Positions 16,286 through 23,881 of a stretch of DNA of 26,088 bases are shown in pieces. Below the pieces are notes generated by a model, which saw only the letters and a program-made list of their open reading frames with translations, ran no database searches and had not been told where the DNA came from. The DNA is taken from IMG/VR virus record IMGVR_UViG_3300021963_000576, positions 1-26,088 of that record; one strand, given 5' to 3'. Every line of letters starts with the position of its first letter. The first letter of the stretch is position 1. The position numbers and the translations under genes were made by a program. Source of the stretch: a virus.

Positions 16286-16462
16286 TTAGAAAAATGGCAA
16301 TTGTGATTTTTTAGTAATATCCAAATTGCTATCAATAATTTTCTTGATTTCTTCTCTTTCCTCTGTGGACATATTTAACACATCTTCATATGTTACACCA
16401 CCTCTCATGTACCAACTCATACTAAGAGCGTTTTTCTTAATAGCGGCACACTCATTTTCCAT
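16286..16462 (-). CDS. Small baseplate-hub assembly protein (gp51 position), start uncertain
   Basis: 58 residues from the ATG at 16462. The core SMSWYMRGGVTYEDVLNMS, followed by a helix ending KSQLPFF, resembles a small protein encoded next to gp26 in marine T4-like phages, usually annotated as gp51 (hub assembly). It is much shorter than T4 gp51, so equivalence is by position. The reading frame stays open upstream to an ATA at 16513 that overlaps the gp26 stop (ATAA), with 17 further residues of fitting composition (KLLHLDHEGVKKLIDD), so translation may start at a non-standard codon. No good ribosome site is seen at either start. It runs toward the non-coding RNA, ending three bases beyond that RNA's closing stem. 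Confidence 0.65.
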   Translation of the reverse strand: MENECAAIKKNALSMSWYMRGGVTYEDVLNMSTEEREEIKKIIDSNLDITKKSQLPFF

Positions 16463-16509
16463 ATCATCAATCAGCTTCTTTACACCCTCGTGGTCAAGGT
16501 GTAGAAGCT

Positions 16510-17340
16510 TTATCCGAAAAAATCAGATGTGTTTAATGTAAATTGTTGTTCGTATTCGTTTTGGCAATGGATGCAACGAATTTTCAATGGTTTGATTTCA
16601 GTCTGTGCTTTTAACTCAGCATTGTAATCTCTGATAGAAACATATGTGTCTCTATCACAATTCTTTAAGAAATCCAAAATATATTCACGTTCTTCTACAA
16701 ATGCGCTAGGAGTTTTAATATGGGTTATTGTTTGTGACAATATCCTCATAGTTACATCAGTGATAAATTTTAAAGCTTCTTGTGTTTTGCTTGCACGTAG
16801 GGCCTCGTTTTCTTCTTTTTCTAATGTTAAGAAAATACGTTGTGCTTCTAACTGTGTTGTACCAGCTTCATTCATTTCTTTATAAGACAATGGTCTAAAC
16901 TTAATAGATAGATCATTCAATACCAATTCTTTTTCATAATCGGCTGCTTTGAGCTGACTTAAGATACCTACAAGGTTTACAGCATAATCAGCTATTTCTT
17001 TACAACTTGGGCATTCTGAAGAAATAGCCATATCATTTCCACCTGCGGCTGATCTAATTGCAATTAATACAGCATCTAAATCAATGCTGTTAATAGCCCA
17101 GGGGTCTTTAATATCTGGTATACAGCTTTTAATGATATCAGCCATAGCAGTACCGTTATACAAAGCGTCCGGTGTCTTTGCACTAATTTCATCAATTGCG
17201 GTCATCGGGAATACGGGCAACTCACCAGATTCTGGAATATTCACTACACCTGGTGGATACAACTTACCACCGCTTGGTAGCTTCAAATAAATTGAAGGTC
17301 TACGGAAATATTGCTTTAATGGGTTGTTTTGGATAGTCAT
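16510..17340 (-). CDS. 26: Baseplate hub subunit gp26-like
   Basis: 276 residues (T4 gp26 is 208). It fits the T4-type baseplate protein family that covers gp26: the N-terminus has RRPSIYLKLPSGGKLYPPG (14-32), then FPMTAIDEISAKTPDALYNG (44-63), then IKSCIPDIKDPWAINSIDLD. Two Cys pairs, C110/C113 (CPSC) and C256/C259 (CIHC), look like a split zinc site. In T4 it is a hub assembly protein. The start follows AAGGACAACA, a usable ribosome site. Between the late-promoter-like element (17398-17392) and the ATG lies a GGGC/GCCC hairpin. The stop codon TAA overlaps a potential ATA start of the small downstream protein. Confidence 0.8.
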   Translation of the reverse strand: MTIQNNPLKQYFRRPSIYLKLPSGGKLYPPGVVNIPESGELPVFPMTAIDEISAKTPDALYNGTAMADIIKSCIPDIKDPWAINSIDLDAVLIAIRSAAGGNDMAISSECPSCKEIADYAVNLVGILSQLKAADYEKELVLNDLSIKFRPLSYKEMNEAGTTQLEAQRIFLTLEKEENEALRASKTQEALKFITDVTMRILSQTITHIKTPSAFVEEREYILDFLKNCDRDTYVSIRDYNAELKAQTEIKPLKIRCIHCQNEYEQQFTLNTSDFFG

Positions 17341-17360
17341 TGTTGTCCTTGATATAAAAC

Positions 17361-17372
17361 GGGCGTTTGCCC
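17361..17372 (-). other. GGGC/GCCC hairpin in the gp26 leader
   Basis: On the minus strand GGGC, loop AAAC, GCCC, followed by GTTTTAT, 20 bases upstream of gp26. It is terminator-like in form but sits between the putative promoter and the start. It may stop counter-transcription or protect the leader. Confidence 0.4.
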
Positions 17373-17375
17373 AAT

Positions 17376-17399
17376 ACTAAATACTACATAATATTTAGT
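17376..17399. promoter_or_regulatory. Inverted pair of late promoter elements (bidirectional)
   Basis: ACTAAATA (17376-17383) and its inverted copy TATTTAGT (17392-17399) form a perfect 8-base inverted repeat with an 8-base spacer. Read on the plus strand, CTAAATA lies 27 bases before the tape-measure-like gene; on the minus strand CTAAATA lies 51 bases before gp26. The two elements point toward each other, so the transcripts would overlap by a few bases. Confidence 0.55.
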
Positions 17400-17410
17400 G
17401 GGTAAAAAAC

Positions 17411-20272
17411 ATGGCAGAAAATTTAGATCCGGAAGCAATTAGACAGTTCAACGAATCAATGCGTGAGTTGAACAATGTTATGCCGGCACTTATTACCGGA
17501 TTAGGACAACTATCAGGTGTTGCTTCAGGCTCCACTAAAGTACAAGACGCACTAAACAAACACGGGAATGCTGTTAAAGGCATGACTGAGTTAGATCAAT
17601 CTTATATCGATGCGCAAAAGAAAAAAGCCGCAGCCGATGCTAATCGAAAAACGGCTGATGAGGCGGCAATAGGAGCATTAAAGAATCTTACAAGTGCGAT
17701 GATGAATACATCCACTGACTTTGCTAAGTTCAATGATACGCTAGGTAGCGCAGGAGATGCCGCATTAGCCTTAGGTAAAAACTTTGGTGCAGTTGGATTA
17801 ATCATAGGTGGATTAGTTAAAGGTGCAACTAAAGTAGCACAGCTAGCTACAGTACAAGCCGATAACGCTCTTAAGGTAACCGACGAATTTAGTAAGATGG
17901 GTTCTGCTGGAGCCTTTACTGCCAAACAAATGGCAGAGATGAGTATCAGCATCGGATTGAGTAATGAACAATGGAACTTATTACCAAAAGCATTACGTAA
18001 AGCCGGTGATGGCATAGTTGGTTTAGGAACTACTACTGCTAAAGGACAAGAGTCTTTTGCAAAAATGCTTGCAGTTACAAATGAACAAAGACAAGCATTT
18101 CAACGTTTAGGTATTAACCAAGAAGAATTGATGAGTAAACAAGCTGAGTATCTTGCATTGCAAGGTATGTCAGGTAAATCATTGGTTAGTCAAGCAAAAG
18201 ATGCAGATAAGCTACGTAAATCTTCACTTGAATACACAGAAAACTTATTAAGATTAAGTGCGTTGACGGGTAAAGATGCTGATAAGATCGCTAAAGATCA
18301 GCAACTTGCTAATATGCAATATGAAGAGGTTATCAGAACTAGAGTTGAAGATGACAAGATTCGTAAGCTTGCACAAGAAGGTAGAACTGCTGAAGCTGAG
18401 GCATTAAAACAAGAACAAGACGCTAGAAAACAGTTCATCACAGATGCGACAACACGTTTTGGCGAAGAGACTGGATTACAGTTAGCCAAAGTAATGCGAA
18501 CTGGTGCATTTGATGAATCTACTAAAGGTATTGCACAGTTAGGTATAGATGCTACTGAGCTTGCGGCTAAGCTTAAGAAAGCTAAACCCGGTGAAGAAGT
18601 TGCTAATTTATTCAACGAAACTGCGGAAACTGTAAAAACTAAAGTAAGTGATAGACTAGGTAATTTTGAAACTAGTTTACAATTTGGTGGTGAAGAACTA
18701 GGTAAGACATTAGGACTAAACAAAGAACTAATACTAAACACTGGTCGAGTAGTTGAACGTAATGAAAAAGAAGCCGACGCGGCCGCTAAGAGAGGAATAC
18801 TTAAACCTAGTGAAGGTAAAACAGGTGAAACTACTACCGAAGATCCTGCACAAAAAGCTAGAAATGCAGTAACAACTACAACGATTGAGTTTAACAAAGC
18901 ACTAGAAAAAGGCTTAGTTGCTGTTAATCCTTTATTGTCTGGATTTAATAGTTTAACTGTTGCCGTAACAGGGTTAACTGCAGCCGCAATTGCAGCCGCA
19001 GCCGCACTAGCAGCCATAGGTGCTAAAGGCGCATTAGGTAAAGTATTAGGCACAGGCACGATGCCTGATTCAGATGGTGGTAAGGGCAAAGGAAAAGGGT
19101 TAGGAGGCGTCAAAGGTATTGCAGGCGGTCTAGCCAAAGGCGGAGCATTAGCTGTAGGTGGTATGGCATTAGGTGCTGGCGCCGACTATGCTAAAGAGAA
19201 AGGCATGGAAAAGACTGGCACTGCCTTAGATGTTGCAGGACAAGCCGCAAGTTATGCTGGCACCGGTGCTATGATTGGTAGTGTAATACCAGGCATAGGA
19301 ACAGTTGCAGGTGGTGTAGTAGGTGGTCTTGTAGGCGCAGGTATGGGTCTATATGATAATAGAGAAAAAATATTTGGTGGTGCACCGACAACAGGAACTC
19401 AATCTAAACCTGCTACAGCAAAATCAGCACAATCACAATCATCTGGATCAGACGGTGGCGGAGTCGACCCATCACAAAAGGCACAAGGATCCGGTTCATC
19501 AGACGTTAAACTAGGAATGTTGCGTTCTGGTAAAGGTAGTTCTCAAGGAATGAGTGAAGAAGAAATCAAACAAATGATTATTCGTCACGAAGGTAAGAGA
19601 AATAGACCTTACCAAGATAGTTTAGGATTGTGGACTGTTGGTATAGGTCACTTGATTGGTGATGGTAAATCACTACCTCCTGAAATGAATAGAGAATTCA
19701 GTGATGAAGAAGTAATGGCAATGTTTGAAAAAGACTACGCACATCACAGAAGCGCCGCTATGAATATTCCAGGCTTTGATAAGTTAGATGGCAGAGGTCA
19801 AGGTGCATTGACTGATTTGACATTTAATATGGGACCTAGTTGGATTAGTAAATGGCCTAAATTAAAGAAACAATTAGATGAAGGTGATACTAAAGCTGCC
19901 GCACAAAACTTAGAACAAAGTAAGTGGTATGGGCAAGTTGGTAACAGAGCACCTACTGTAGTTAGTTTATTAAGAGATAGTAGTAAAGTTAGTGCTAATC
20001 TTGAAGGTATAGCTCAAGGACCAGAATCTGGCTACAATGCGACATTGCACGGTAATGAACTTATCAAGCGACTTACAAAAGATTCTATATTAGATAAACT
20101 TGCTAATACTCCTGCAGGAGATATGTTCAATGATACTGCTAGTAGCAAAATAGATAATAGTGAATTAGTTGAATTAATGAAAGAATTTGTAGCAAAAATG
20201 GATGATTTGATCGTTGCACAATCTGATAGCAATAGTATCCAAAGTGAATTATTGATGTATTCAAAAGTTTAA
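17411..20272 (+). CDS. Tape-measure-like tail protein with C-terminal T4-type lysozyme
   Basis: 953 residues. The first 500 are largely helical (many Lys/Glu/Ala runs). Then come hydrophobic Ala/Gly segments at about 514-548, 570-592 and 615-650, as in phage tape-measure proteins. A Ser/Gly/Gln linker follows. Residues about 714-875 are a GH24 lysozyme: HEGKRNRPYQDSLGLWTVGIGHL carries E727, D736 and T742, the same 9- and 6-residue spacing as E11, D20 and T26 of T4 lysozyme, and later QNLEQSKWYGQVGNRA matches the C-terminal lobe. The last 60 residues return to a helix. It sits beside gp26 and before the portal, where T4 has gp29 nearby in the hub cluster. Role: tail length and local cell-wall digestion on injection, inferred. 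Confidence 0.78.
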   Translation: MAENLDPEAIRQFNESMRELNNVMPALITGLGQLSGVASGSTKVQDALNKHGNAVKGMTELDQSYIDAQKKKAAADANRKTADEAAIGALKNLTSAMMNTSTDFAKFNDTLGSAGDAALALGKNFGAVGLIIGGLVKGATKVAQLATVQADNALKVTDEFSKMGSAGAFTAKQMAEMSISIGLSNEQWNLLPKALRKAGDGIVGLGTTTAKGQESFAKMLAVTNEQRQAFQRLGINQEELMSKQAEYLALQGMSGKSLVSQAKDADKLRKSSLEYTENLLRLSALTGKDADKIAKDQQLANMQYEEVIRTRVEDDKIRKLAQEGRTAEAEALKQEQDARKQFITDATTRFGEETGLQLAKVMRTGAFDESTKGIAQLGIDATELAAKLKKAKPGEEVANLFNETAETVKTKVSDRLGNFETSLQFGGEELGKTLGLNKELILNTGRVVERNEKEADAAAKRGILKPSEGKTGETTTEDPAQKARNAVTTTTIEFNKALEKGLVAVNPLLSGFNSLTVAVTGLTAAAIAAAAALAAIGAKGALGKVLGTGTMPDSDGGKGKGKGLGGVKGIAGGLAKGGALAVGGMALGAGADYAKEKGMEKTGTALDVAGQAASYAGTGAMIGSVIPGIGTVAGGVVGGLVGAGMGLYDNREKIFGGAPTTGTQSKPATAKSAQSQSSGSDGGGVDPSQKAQGSGSSDVKLGMLRSGKGSSQGMSEEEIKQMIIRHEGKRNRPYQDSLGLWTVGIGHLIGDGKSLPPEMNREFSDEEVMAMFEKDYAHHRSAAMNIPGFDKLDGRGQGALTDLTFNMGPSWISKWPKLKKQLDEGDTKAAAQNLEQSKWYGQVGNRAPTVVSLLRDSSKVSANLEGIAQGPESGYNATLHGNELIKRLTKDSILDKLANTPAGDMFNDTASSKIDNSELVELMKEFVAKMDDLIVAQSDSNSIQSELLMYSKV

Positions 20273-20279
20273 CTAAATA
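20273..20279 (+). promoter_or_regulatory. Putative late promoter element (CTAAATA) for portal gene
   Basis: CTAAATA follows the stop of the tape-measure-like gene by one base and ends 17 bases before the gp20 start, the same spacing as at gp6. Confidence 0.5.
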
Positions 20280-20296
20280 CTGAATAGACCTTCATT

Positions 20297-22090
20297 ATGA
20301 CATACAAAAAACATTTCACTAGAGTTAATCAATCGGGACAAATGAGCCCATTAGGTGGCGGAAGCGTTACCGGTGCATGGAACGGTCCCGGTAGTTCGAC
20401 CACTAGCAATTATAGCAATCAAGATTTTGGATATAAGAACTACGGTAGCCGATTACCTGAAGTGTACACAGGTCACCCAAATCGTATCGAACGCTATAAC
20501 CAATATGAAATGATGGATGTTGATGCTGAAATCAATGCTTGTTTAGATATTATTTCAGAGTTCAGCACACAAAAGAATGAACATAATAAGACCCCATTCA
20601 GTTTAGAATGGCGTGAAGAACCTACTCCGCACGAAGTAGAAATGCTTAAAACTCAACTACAACAATGGTGTAAGTTGAATGAAATGGAAACACGTATCTT
20701 TAAAATCTTTAGAAACTGTCTAAAGTATGGGGATCAGGTTTTTGTTCGTGACCCAGAAAACTTTAAGTTATATTGGGTTGATATGACTAAAGTTATTAAA
20801 GTTATTGTTAACGAAAGCGAAGGTAAGAAGCCTGAACAATACGTTATCAAAGACTTAAACATTAACTTAGAGAACTTGGTTGTAGCACAGAAAACAAATA
20901 CAGACTTTGCCGCAAATCCTGCAACTGGATTAGGTGGCACAGGTGGTGGCGGAGCCGGCGGTGGAGGTGGTTATACTGTTCCTAGTCAACCGTATAACAC
21001 AACTGGTTCACGATTCAGTTTGGGCTTTAATGAAGCCGCTATTGATTCTAAGCACATTGTTCACTTAAGCTTAACAGAAGGCTTAGATAGATTCTGGCCA
21101 TTCGGTCAGTCAATACTAGAGAACATCTTTAAAGTTTATAAGCAAAAAGAATTACTTGAAGATGCGGTTCTTATCTATCGTGTTCAACGTGCTCCGGAAC
21201 GTAGAGTGTTTAAGATTGACGTTGGTAATATGCCAAGTCATATGGCTATGGCATTCGTTGAACGCATTAAGAATGAGATTCATCAAAGACGTATTCCAAG
21301 TGTTCAAGGTGGCGGTAGTATGGTCGATGCAACATACAATCCGTTAAGTATGAACGAAGATTACTTCTTCCCTGTCACTGCTGACGGAAGAGGATCAAGT
21401 GTTGACTTGTTACCAGGTGGACAGAATTTAGGTGAGATTGATGACTTGCGTTACTTCAATAACAGATTAGCACGTGGTCTACGTGTTCCAAGTAGTTATT
21501 TACCCACTGGTCCAGATGATAACGTTACTCCAATGAGTGACGGGCGTGTTGGGACAGCTATGATACAAGAGTTCCGTTTTAATCAATATTGCGAACGACT
21601 ACAGAACTATCTTGTTAGAAAGCTTGATGAAGAATTCAAGTTGTTCTTACGTTGGAGAGGTTTGAATATCGACAGTGGTCTGTTTAATTTAACATTTAAT
21701 CCACCGCAGAACTTTGCGGCTTATCGTCAAAGTGAGTTAGATACTGCACGTATGGGTTCATTTACTGCAGTTGAAGCTTACCCATATATCAGTAAGCGTT
21801 TTGCTATGGAACGTTTCTTAGGATTAACTGAAGAAGAAATTGCTAAAAACGAAAAAATGTGGCGTGAAGAAAACGACAAAGAGATTGAAGTTGAGCCACA
21901 AGGTAATGACTTACGTAGTATTGGTGTATCAGTTGGTGATATTGAATCTGATTTACAGACAGGTGAAGAAGCTACTGCTGCCGAACAATTGCCACCTGAT
22001 CAAGGCTTAGATGCAGCCGGACAAGTACCTGTACCAGGACAAGCGGCGCCGGGTCAGAATATGCCAGCACCCGGCGGTACAGGAATGTAA
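20297..22090 (+). CDS. 20: Portal vertex protein gp20
   Basis: 597 residues (T4 gp20 is 524). Conserved portal motifs are visible: RVQRAPERRVFKIDVGNMP (near 294-312), EDYFFPVTADGRGSSVDLLP, and PGGQNLGEIDDLRYFNNRL, then LRVPSSYLP. The protein forms the 12-subunit ring at the head vertex through which DNA passes and on which the head starts to assemble. Compared with T4 it has a Gly-rich N-terminus, a Gly-rich loop near 215-225 (GTGGGGAGGGGGY), and a Pro/Gly/Gln-rich tail of about 50 residues. No clear ribosome site precedes the ATG. It opens the head gene cluster. Confidence 0.95.
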   Translation: MTYKKHFTRVNQSGQMSPLGGGSVTGAWNGPGSSTTSNYSNQDFGYKNYGSRLPEVYTGHPNRIERYNQYEMMDVDAEINACLDIISEFSTQKNEHNKTPFSLEWREEPTPHEVEMLKTQLQQWCKLNEMETRIFKIFRNCLKYGDQVFVRDPENFKLYWVDMTKVIKVIVNESEGKKPEQYVIKDLNINLENLVVAQKTNTDFAANPATGLGGTGGGGAGGGGGYTVPSQPYNTTGSRFSLGFNEAAIDSKHIVHLSLTEGLDRFWPFGQSILENIFKVYKQKELLEDAVLIYRVQRAPERRVFKIDVGNMPSHMAMAFVERIKNEIHQRRIPSVQGGGSMVDATYNPLSMNEDYFFPVTADGRGSSVDLLPGGQNLGEIDDLRYFNNRLARGLRVPSSYLPTGPDDNVTPMSDGRVGTAMIQEFRFNQYCERLQNYLVRKLDEEFKLFLRWRGLNIDSGLFNLTFNPPQNFAAYRQSELDTARMGSFTAVEAYPYISKRFAMERFLGLTEEEIAKNEKMWREENDKEIEVEPQGNDLRSIGVSVGDIESDLQTGEEATAAEQLPPDQGLDAAGQVPVPGQAAPGQNMPAPGGTGM

Positions 22091-22094
22091 TTAG

Positions 22095-22101
22095 ATAAAT
22101 A
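22095..22101 (+). promoter_or_regulatory. ATAAATA element before small head-cluster gene
   Basis: ATAAATA lies only five bases before the ATG at 22107. If used as a late promoter the transcript would start at or near the ATG, giving an almost leaderless mRNA, so function is uncertain. Confidence 0.25.
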
Positions 22102-22106
22102 ACTAT

Positions 22107-22331
22107 ATGAAATTATTTGAAATGTTCGATCCAGCAACCGCAGGTTATCAAGACGTAAGTGCGGATAATAGCCAACCAAAATGGAAAGAAAGCCGCAAAA
22201 CAAAACTAACATTAAAACAAATACGTAAGTTGCGTAAGATGAATGATGTTCGTAATTATGAAAAAGTTAATTACTTGAAAAAGGTTCATCAGCAATATGC
22301 ACCAAAAGCAGAAGGCGCACCGTCTGTATAA
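22107..22331 (+). CDS. Small basic protein in head cluster, function unknown
   Basis: 74 residues, strongly basic in the middle (KWKESRKTKLTLKQIRKLRK). It begins KLFEMFDPATAGYQD and ends Ala/Pro/Gly-rich. It lies between the portal and the core proteins, where T4 has gp67. I do not see gp67's acidic character, so it is not named. The gene starts 16 bases after the portal stop and ends just before a strong terminator, so it belongs to the portal transcript. A structural or core-associated role is inferred from position only. Confidence 0.65.
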   Translation: MKLFEMFDPATAGYQDVSADNSQPKWKESRKTKLTLKQIRKLRKMNDVRNYEKVNYLKKVHQQYAPKAEGAPSV

Positions 22332-22352
22332 CACTAGTTTAATCAAAAACGT

Positions 22353-22384
22353 AAAAAAACAGCACTTATTGTGCTGTTTTTTTT
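22353..22384 (+). terminator. Strong rho-independent terminator
   Basis: ACAGCAC (22359-22365) and GTGCTGT (22371-22377) form a perfect 7-bp stem with loop TTATT, preceded by A-run and followed by seven or more T. It separates the portal transcript from the core-protease-scaffold-capsid transcript and could work in both directions. Confidence 0.85.
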
Positions 22385-22392
22385 GATAGTCA

Positions 22393-22399
22393 CTAAATA
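22393..22399 (+). promoter_or_regulatory. Putative late promoter element (CTAAATA) for core/capsid operon
   Basis: CTAAATA lies nine bases after the terminator T-run and 33 bases before the ATG at 22433, which has a good GGAG ribosome site. Terminator followed by promoter marks a transcription unit border. Confidence 0.6.
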
Positions 22400-22432
22400 A
22401 CTCTACAAAGCCATTACTTAGGAGAACATACA

Positions 22433-23221
22433 ATGGATAATAAAAAATTTGAACAACTTATTGATTTGATTATCAATGAGAACGAAGAACAAGCACGTGC
22501 ATTGTTCCATGATATCGTAGTTGAAAAAAGCCGCGAAATCTATGAAGGAATGATGGATGACGAAATGGGTGAAGGAATGGGCGGTCAAGTTGGCGGTCTA
22601 TTAGACGAAATCGAAGTTGAAGAACAAGGTATGGCCGAAGCCGAAGATGATGACCTAGAGTTTGATTCCGAAGAAGATGAAGTAATCGACATTGAAGATG
22701 GTGAAGATGAAGAAGGCGAAGGCGAAGAAAACTTGGAAGACCGTGTAGTTGACCTAGAAGATAAGCTAGATCAATTGATGGCTGAATTCGAAGACATTAT
22801 GGCAGGTGATGATGCTGAAGTTGACGGTGCAGAAGCTATGGATGATGCTGACGCTGACTTCGGTGACGCTGATGCTGATTTTGGTGCAGCCGATGATGAA
22901 GAAGCTATGATGGAAGCTGTACAGATGCAGAAAGTTTCTGTAACACACGGTGACAACGGTGTTCAAAACAAGAGCACAGTAGACGCAAACAGTGGTCAAG
23001 CTGGTATGGACAGCAAGCCAGTTAAGTTCAGTGGTGCTAGTGAAGCAGTTCCGACAAGTCCAAAAGGTCCATCTAATGCATATGCAAAAGGTGAGACAAG
23101 TGTAAAGGGCGCTGGTTCATTCAAGAACGCTCCTGGTCACAAAGGTCAAGACTTGTCAGCGGCTCCTAAGCCAACGACAAAAGATGCGGCTGGCGCAGTT
23201 AAGAGCCCAGTAGCTAAGTAA
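22433..23221 (+). CDS. Acidic prohead core protein, gp67/gp68-like
   Basis: 262 residues. The N-terminus FEQLIDLIINENEEQARALF then HDIVVEKSREIYE is typical of the prohead core protein annotated gp68 in marine T4-like phages. Residues about 40-160 are extremely acidic (Asp/Glu runs, and a tandem DADADFG unit). The C-terminal 100 residues switch to Gly/Lys/Ser/Pro-rich and basic. T4 gp67 and gp68 are internal core proteins cleaved by gp21 during head maturation. Here one protein appears to combine an acidic and a basic part. It leads the operon that continues with protease, scaffold and capsid. A gp67 versus gp68 choice is not justified. Confidence 0.75.
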   Translation: MDNKKFEQLIDLIINENEEQARALFHDIVVEKSREIYEGMMDDEMGEGMGGQVGGLLDEIEVEEQGMAEAEDDDLEFDSEEDEVIDIEDGEDEEGEGEENLEDRVVDLEDKLDQLMAEFEDIMAGDDAEVDGAEAMDDADADFGDADADFGAADDEEAMMEAVQMQKVSVTHGDNGVQNKSTVDANSGQAGMDSKPVKFSGASEAVPTSPKGPSNAYAKGETSVKGAGSFKNAPGHKGQDLSAAPKPTTKDAAGAVKSPVAK

Positions 23222-23234
23222 GGAATCTGAGAGA

Positions 23235-23879
23235 ATGGCTTTGTATCTCAAAGAGCACTTGACATTTGACCGAGCCGGTATGGTGGTCGAATCTGTCAGT
23301 GAAGGCGACAAGAAGAACCTTTATATGAAGGGTATCTTCATTCAGGGTGGGGTAAAGAACGCTAATGAGCGTGTTTACCCTGTTTCTGAGATTGAAACTG
23401 CCGTACAAACTCTTAATGAACAAATTACAACAGGCTACTCAGTATTAGGTGAAGTAGATCACCCAGATGATTTAAAGATTAACTTAGACCGTGTATCACA
23501 TATGATTACATCTATGTGGATGGACGGAGCTAACGGCTTCGGCAAATTAAAGATTTTACCAACTCCAATGGGAGACTTAGTTAAGACTATGTTGGAGAGT
23601 GGTGTGAAACTCGGCGTATCAAGTCGTGGAAGCGGTAACGTTGACGACATGAGCGGCAAAGTGAGTGACTTTGAGATAGTCACTGTGGATATTGTTGCAC
23701 AACCTAGCGCACCAAATGCGTATCCTAAAGCAATTTATGAAGGAATGATGAATATGCGTCATGGTCATAAGTTGTTGGATATTGCAAAGGACGCAAGAGG
23801 CGACAAGAAAGTAGAGAAATACTTGCGTGAGGAAGTAATGCGCCTCATCAAGGATCTCAAAATTAACAAAGGGGAATAA
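23235..23879 (+). CDS. 21: Prohead core protease gp21
   Basis: 214 residues, near T4 gp21 (212). Serine-protease motifs are visible: GEVDHPD with H76, then KLGVSSRGSGN with S129/S130, then DFEIVTVDIVAQPSAPNAYP, the block that follows in the family. The protease is packed inside the prohead and cuts core proteins and the capsid protein before DNA packaging. The ATG follows AAGGAATCTGAGAGA. Thirteen bases separate it from the core protein gene and two from gp22. Confidence 0.93.
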   Translation: MALYLKEHLTFDRAGMVVESVSEGDKKNLYMKGIFIQGGVKNANERVYPVSEIETAVQTLNEQITTGYSVLGEVDHPDDLKINLDRVSHMITSMWMDGANGFGKLKILPTPMGDLVKTMLESGVKLGVSSRGSGNVDDMSGKVSDFEIVTVDIVAQPSAPNAYPKAIYEGMMNMRHGHKLLDIAKDARGDKKVEKYLREEVMRLIKDLKINKGE

Positions 23880-23881
23880 GC

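Noticed and set aside
18298-19137. 279-codon minus-strand frame opposite the tape-measure-like gene
   Set aside because: Pro/Ala/Ser-rich shadow of the Ala/Gly-rich coding strand, no ribosome site, no motif.
22840-22890. Short tandem repeat in the acidic core protein (GACGCTGA-like units)
   Set aside because: It encodes the DADADFG repeat and is explained by acidic low-complexity protein, not a DNA element.
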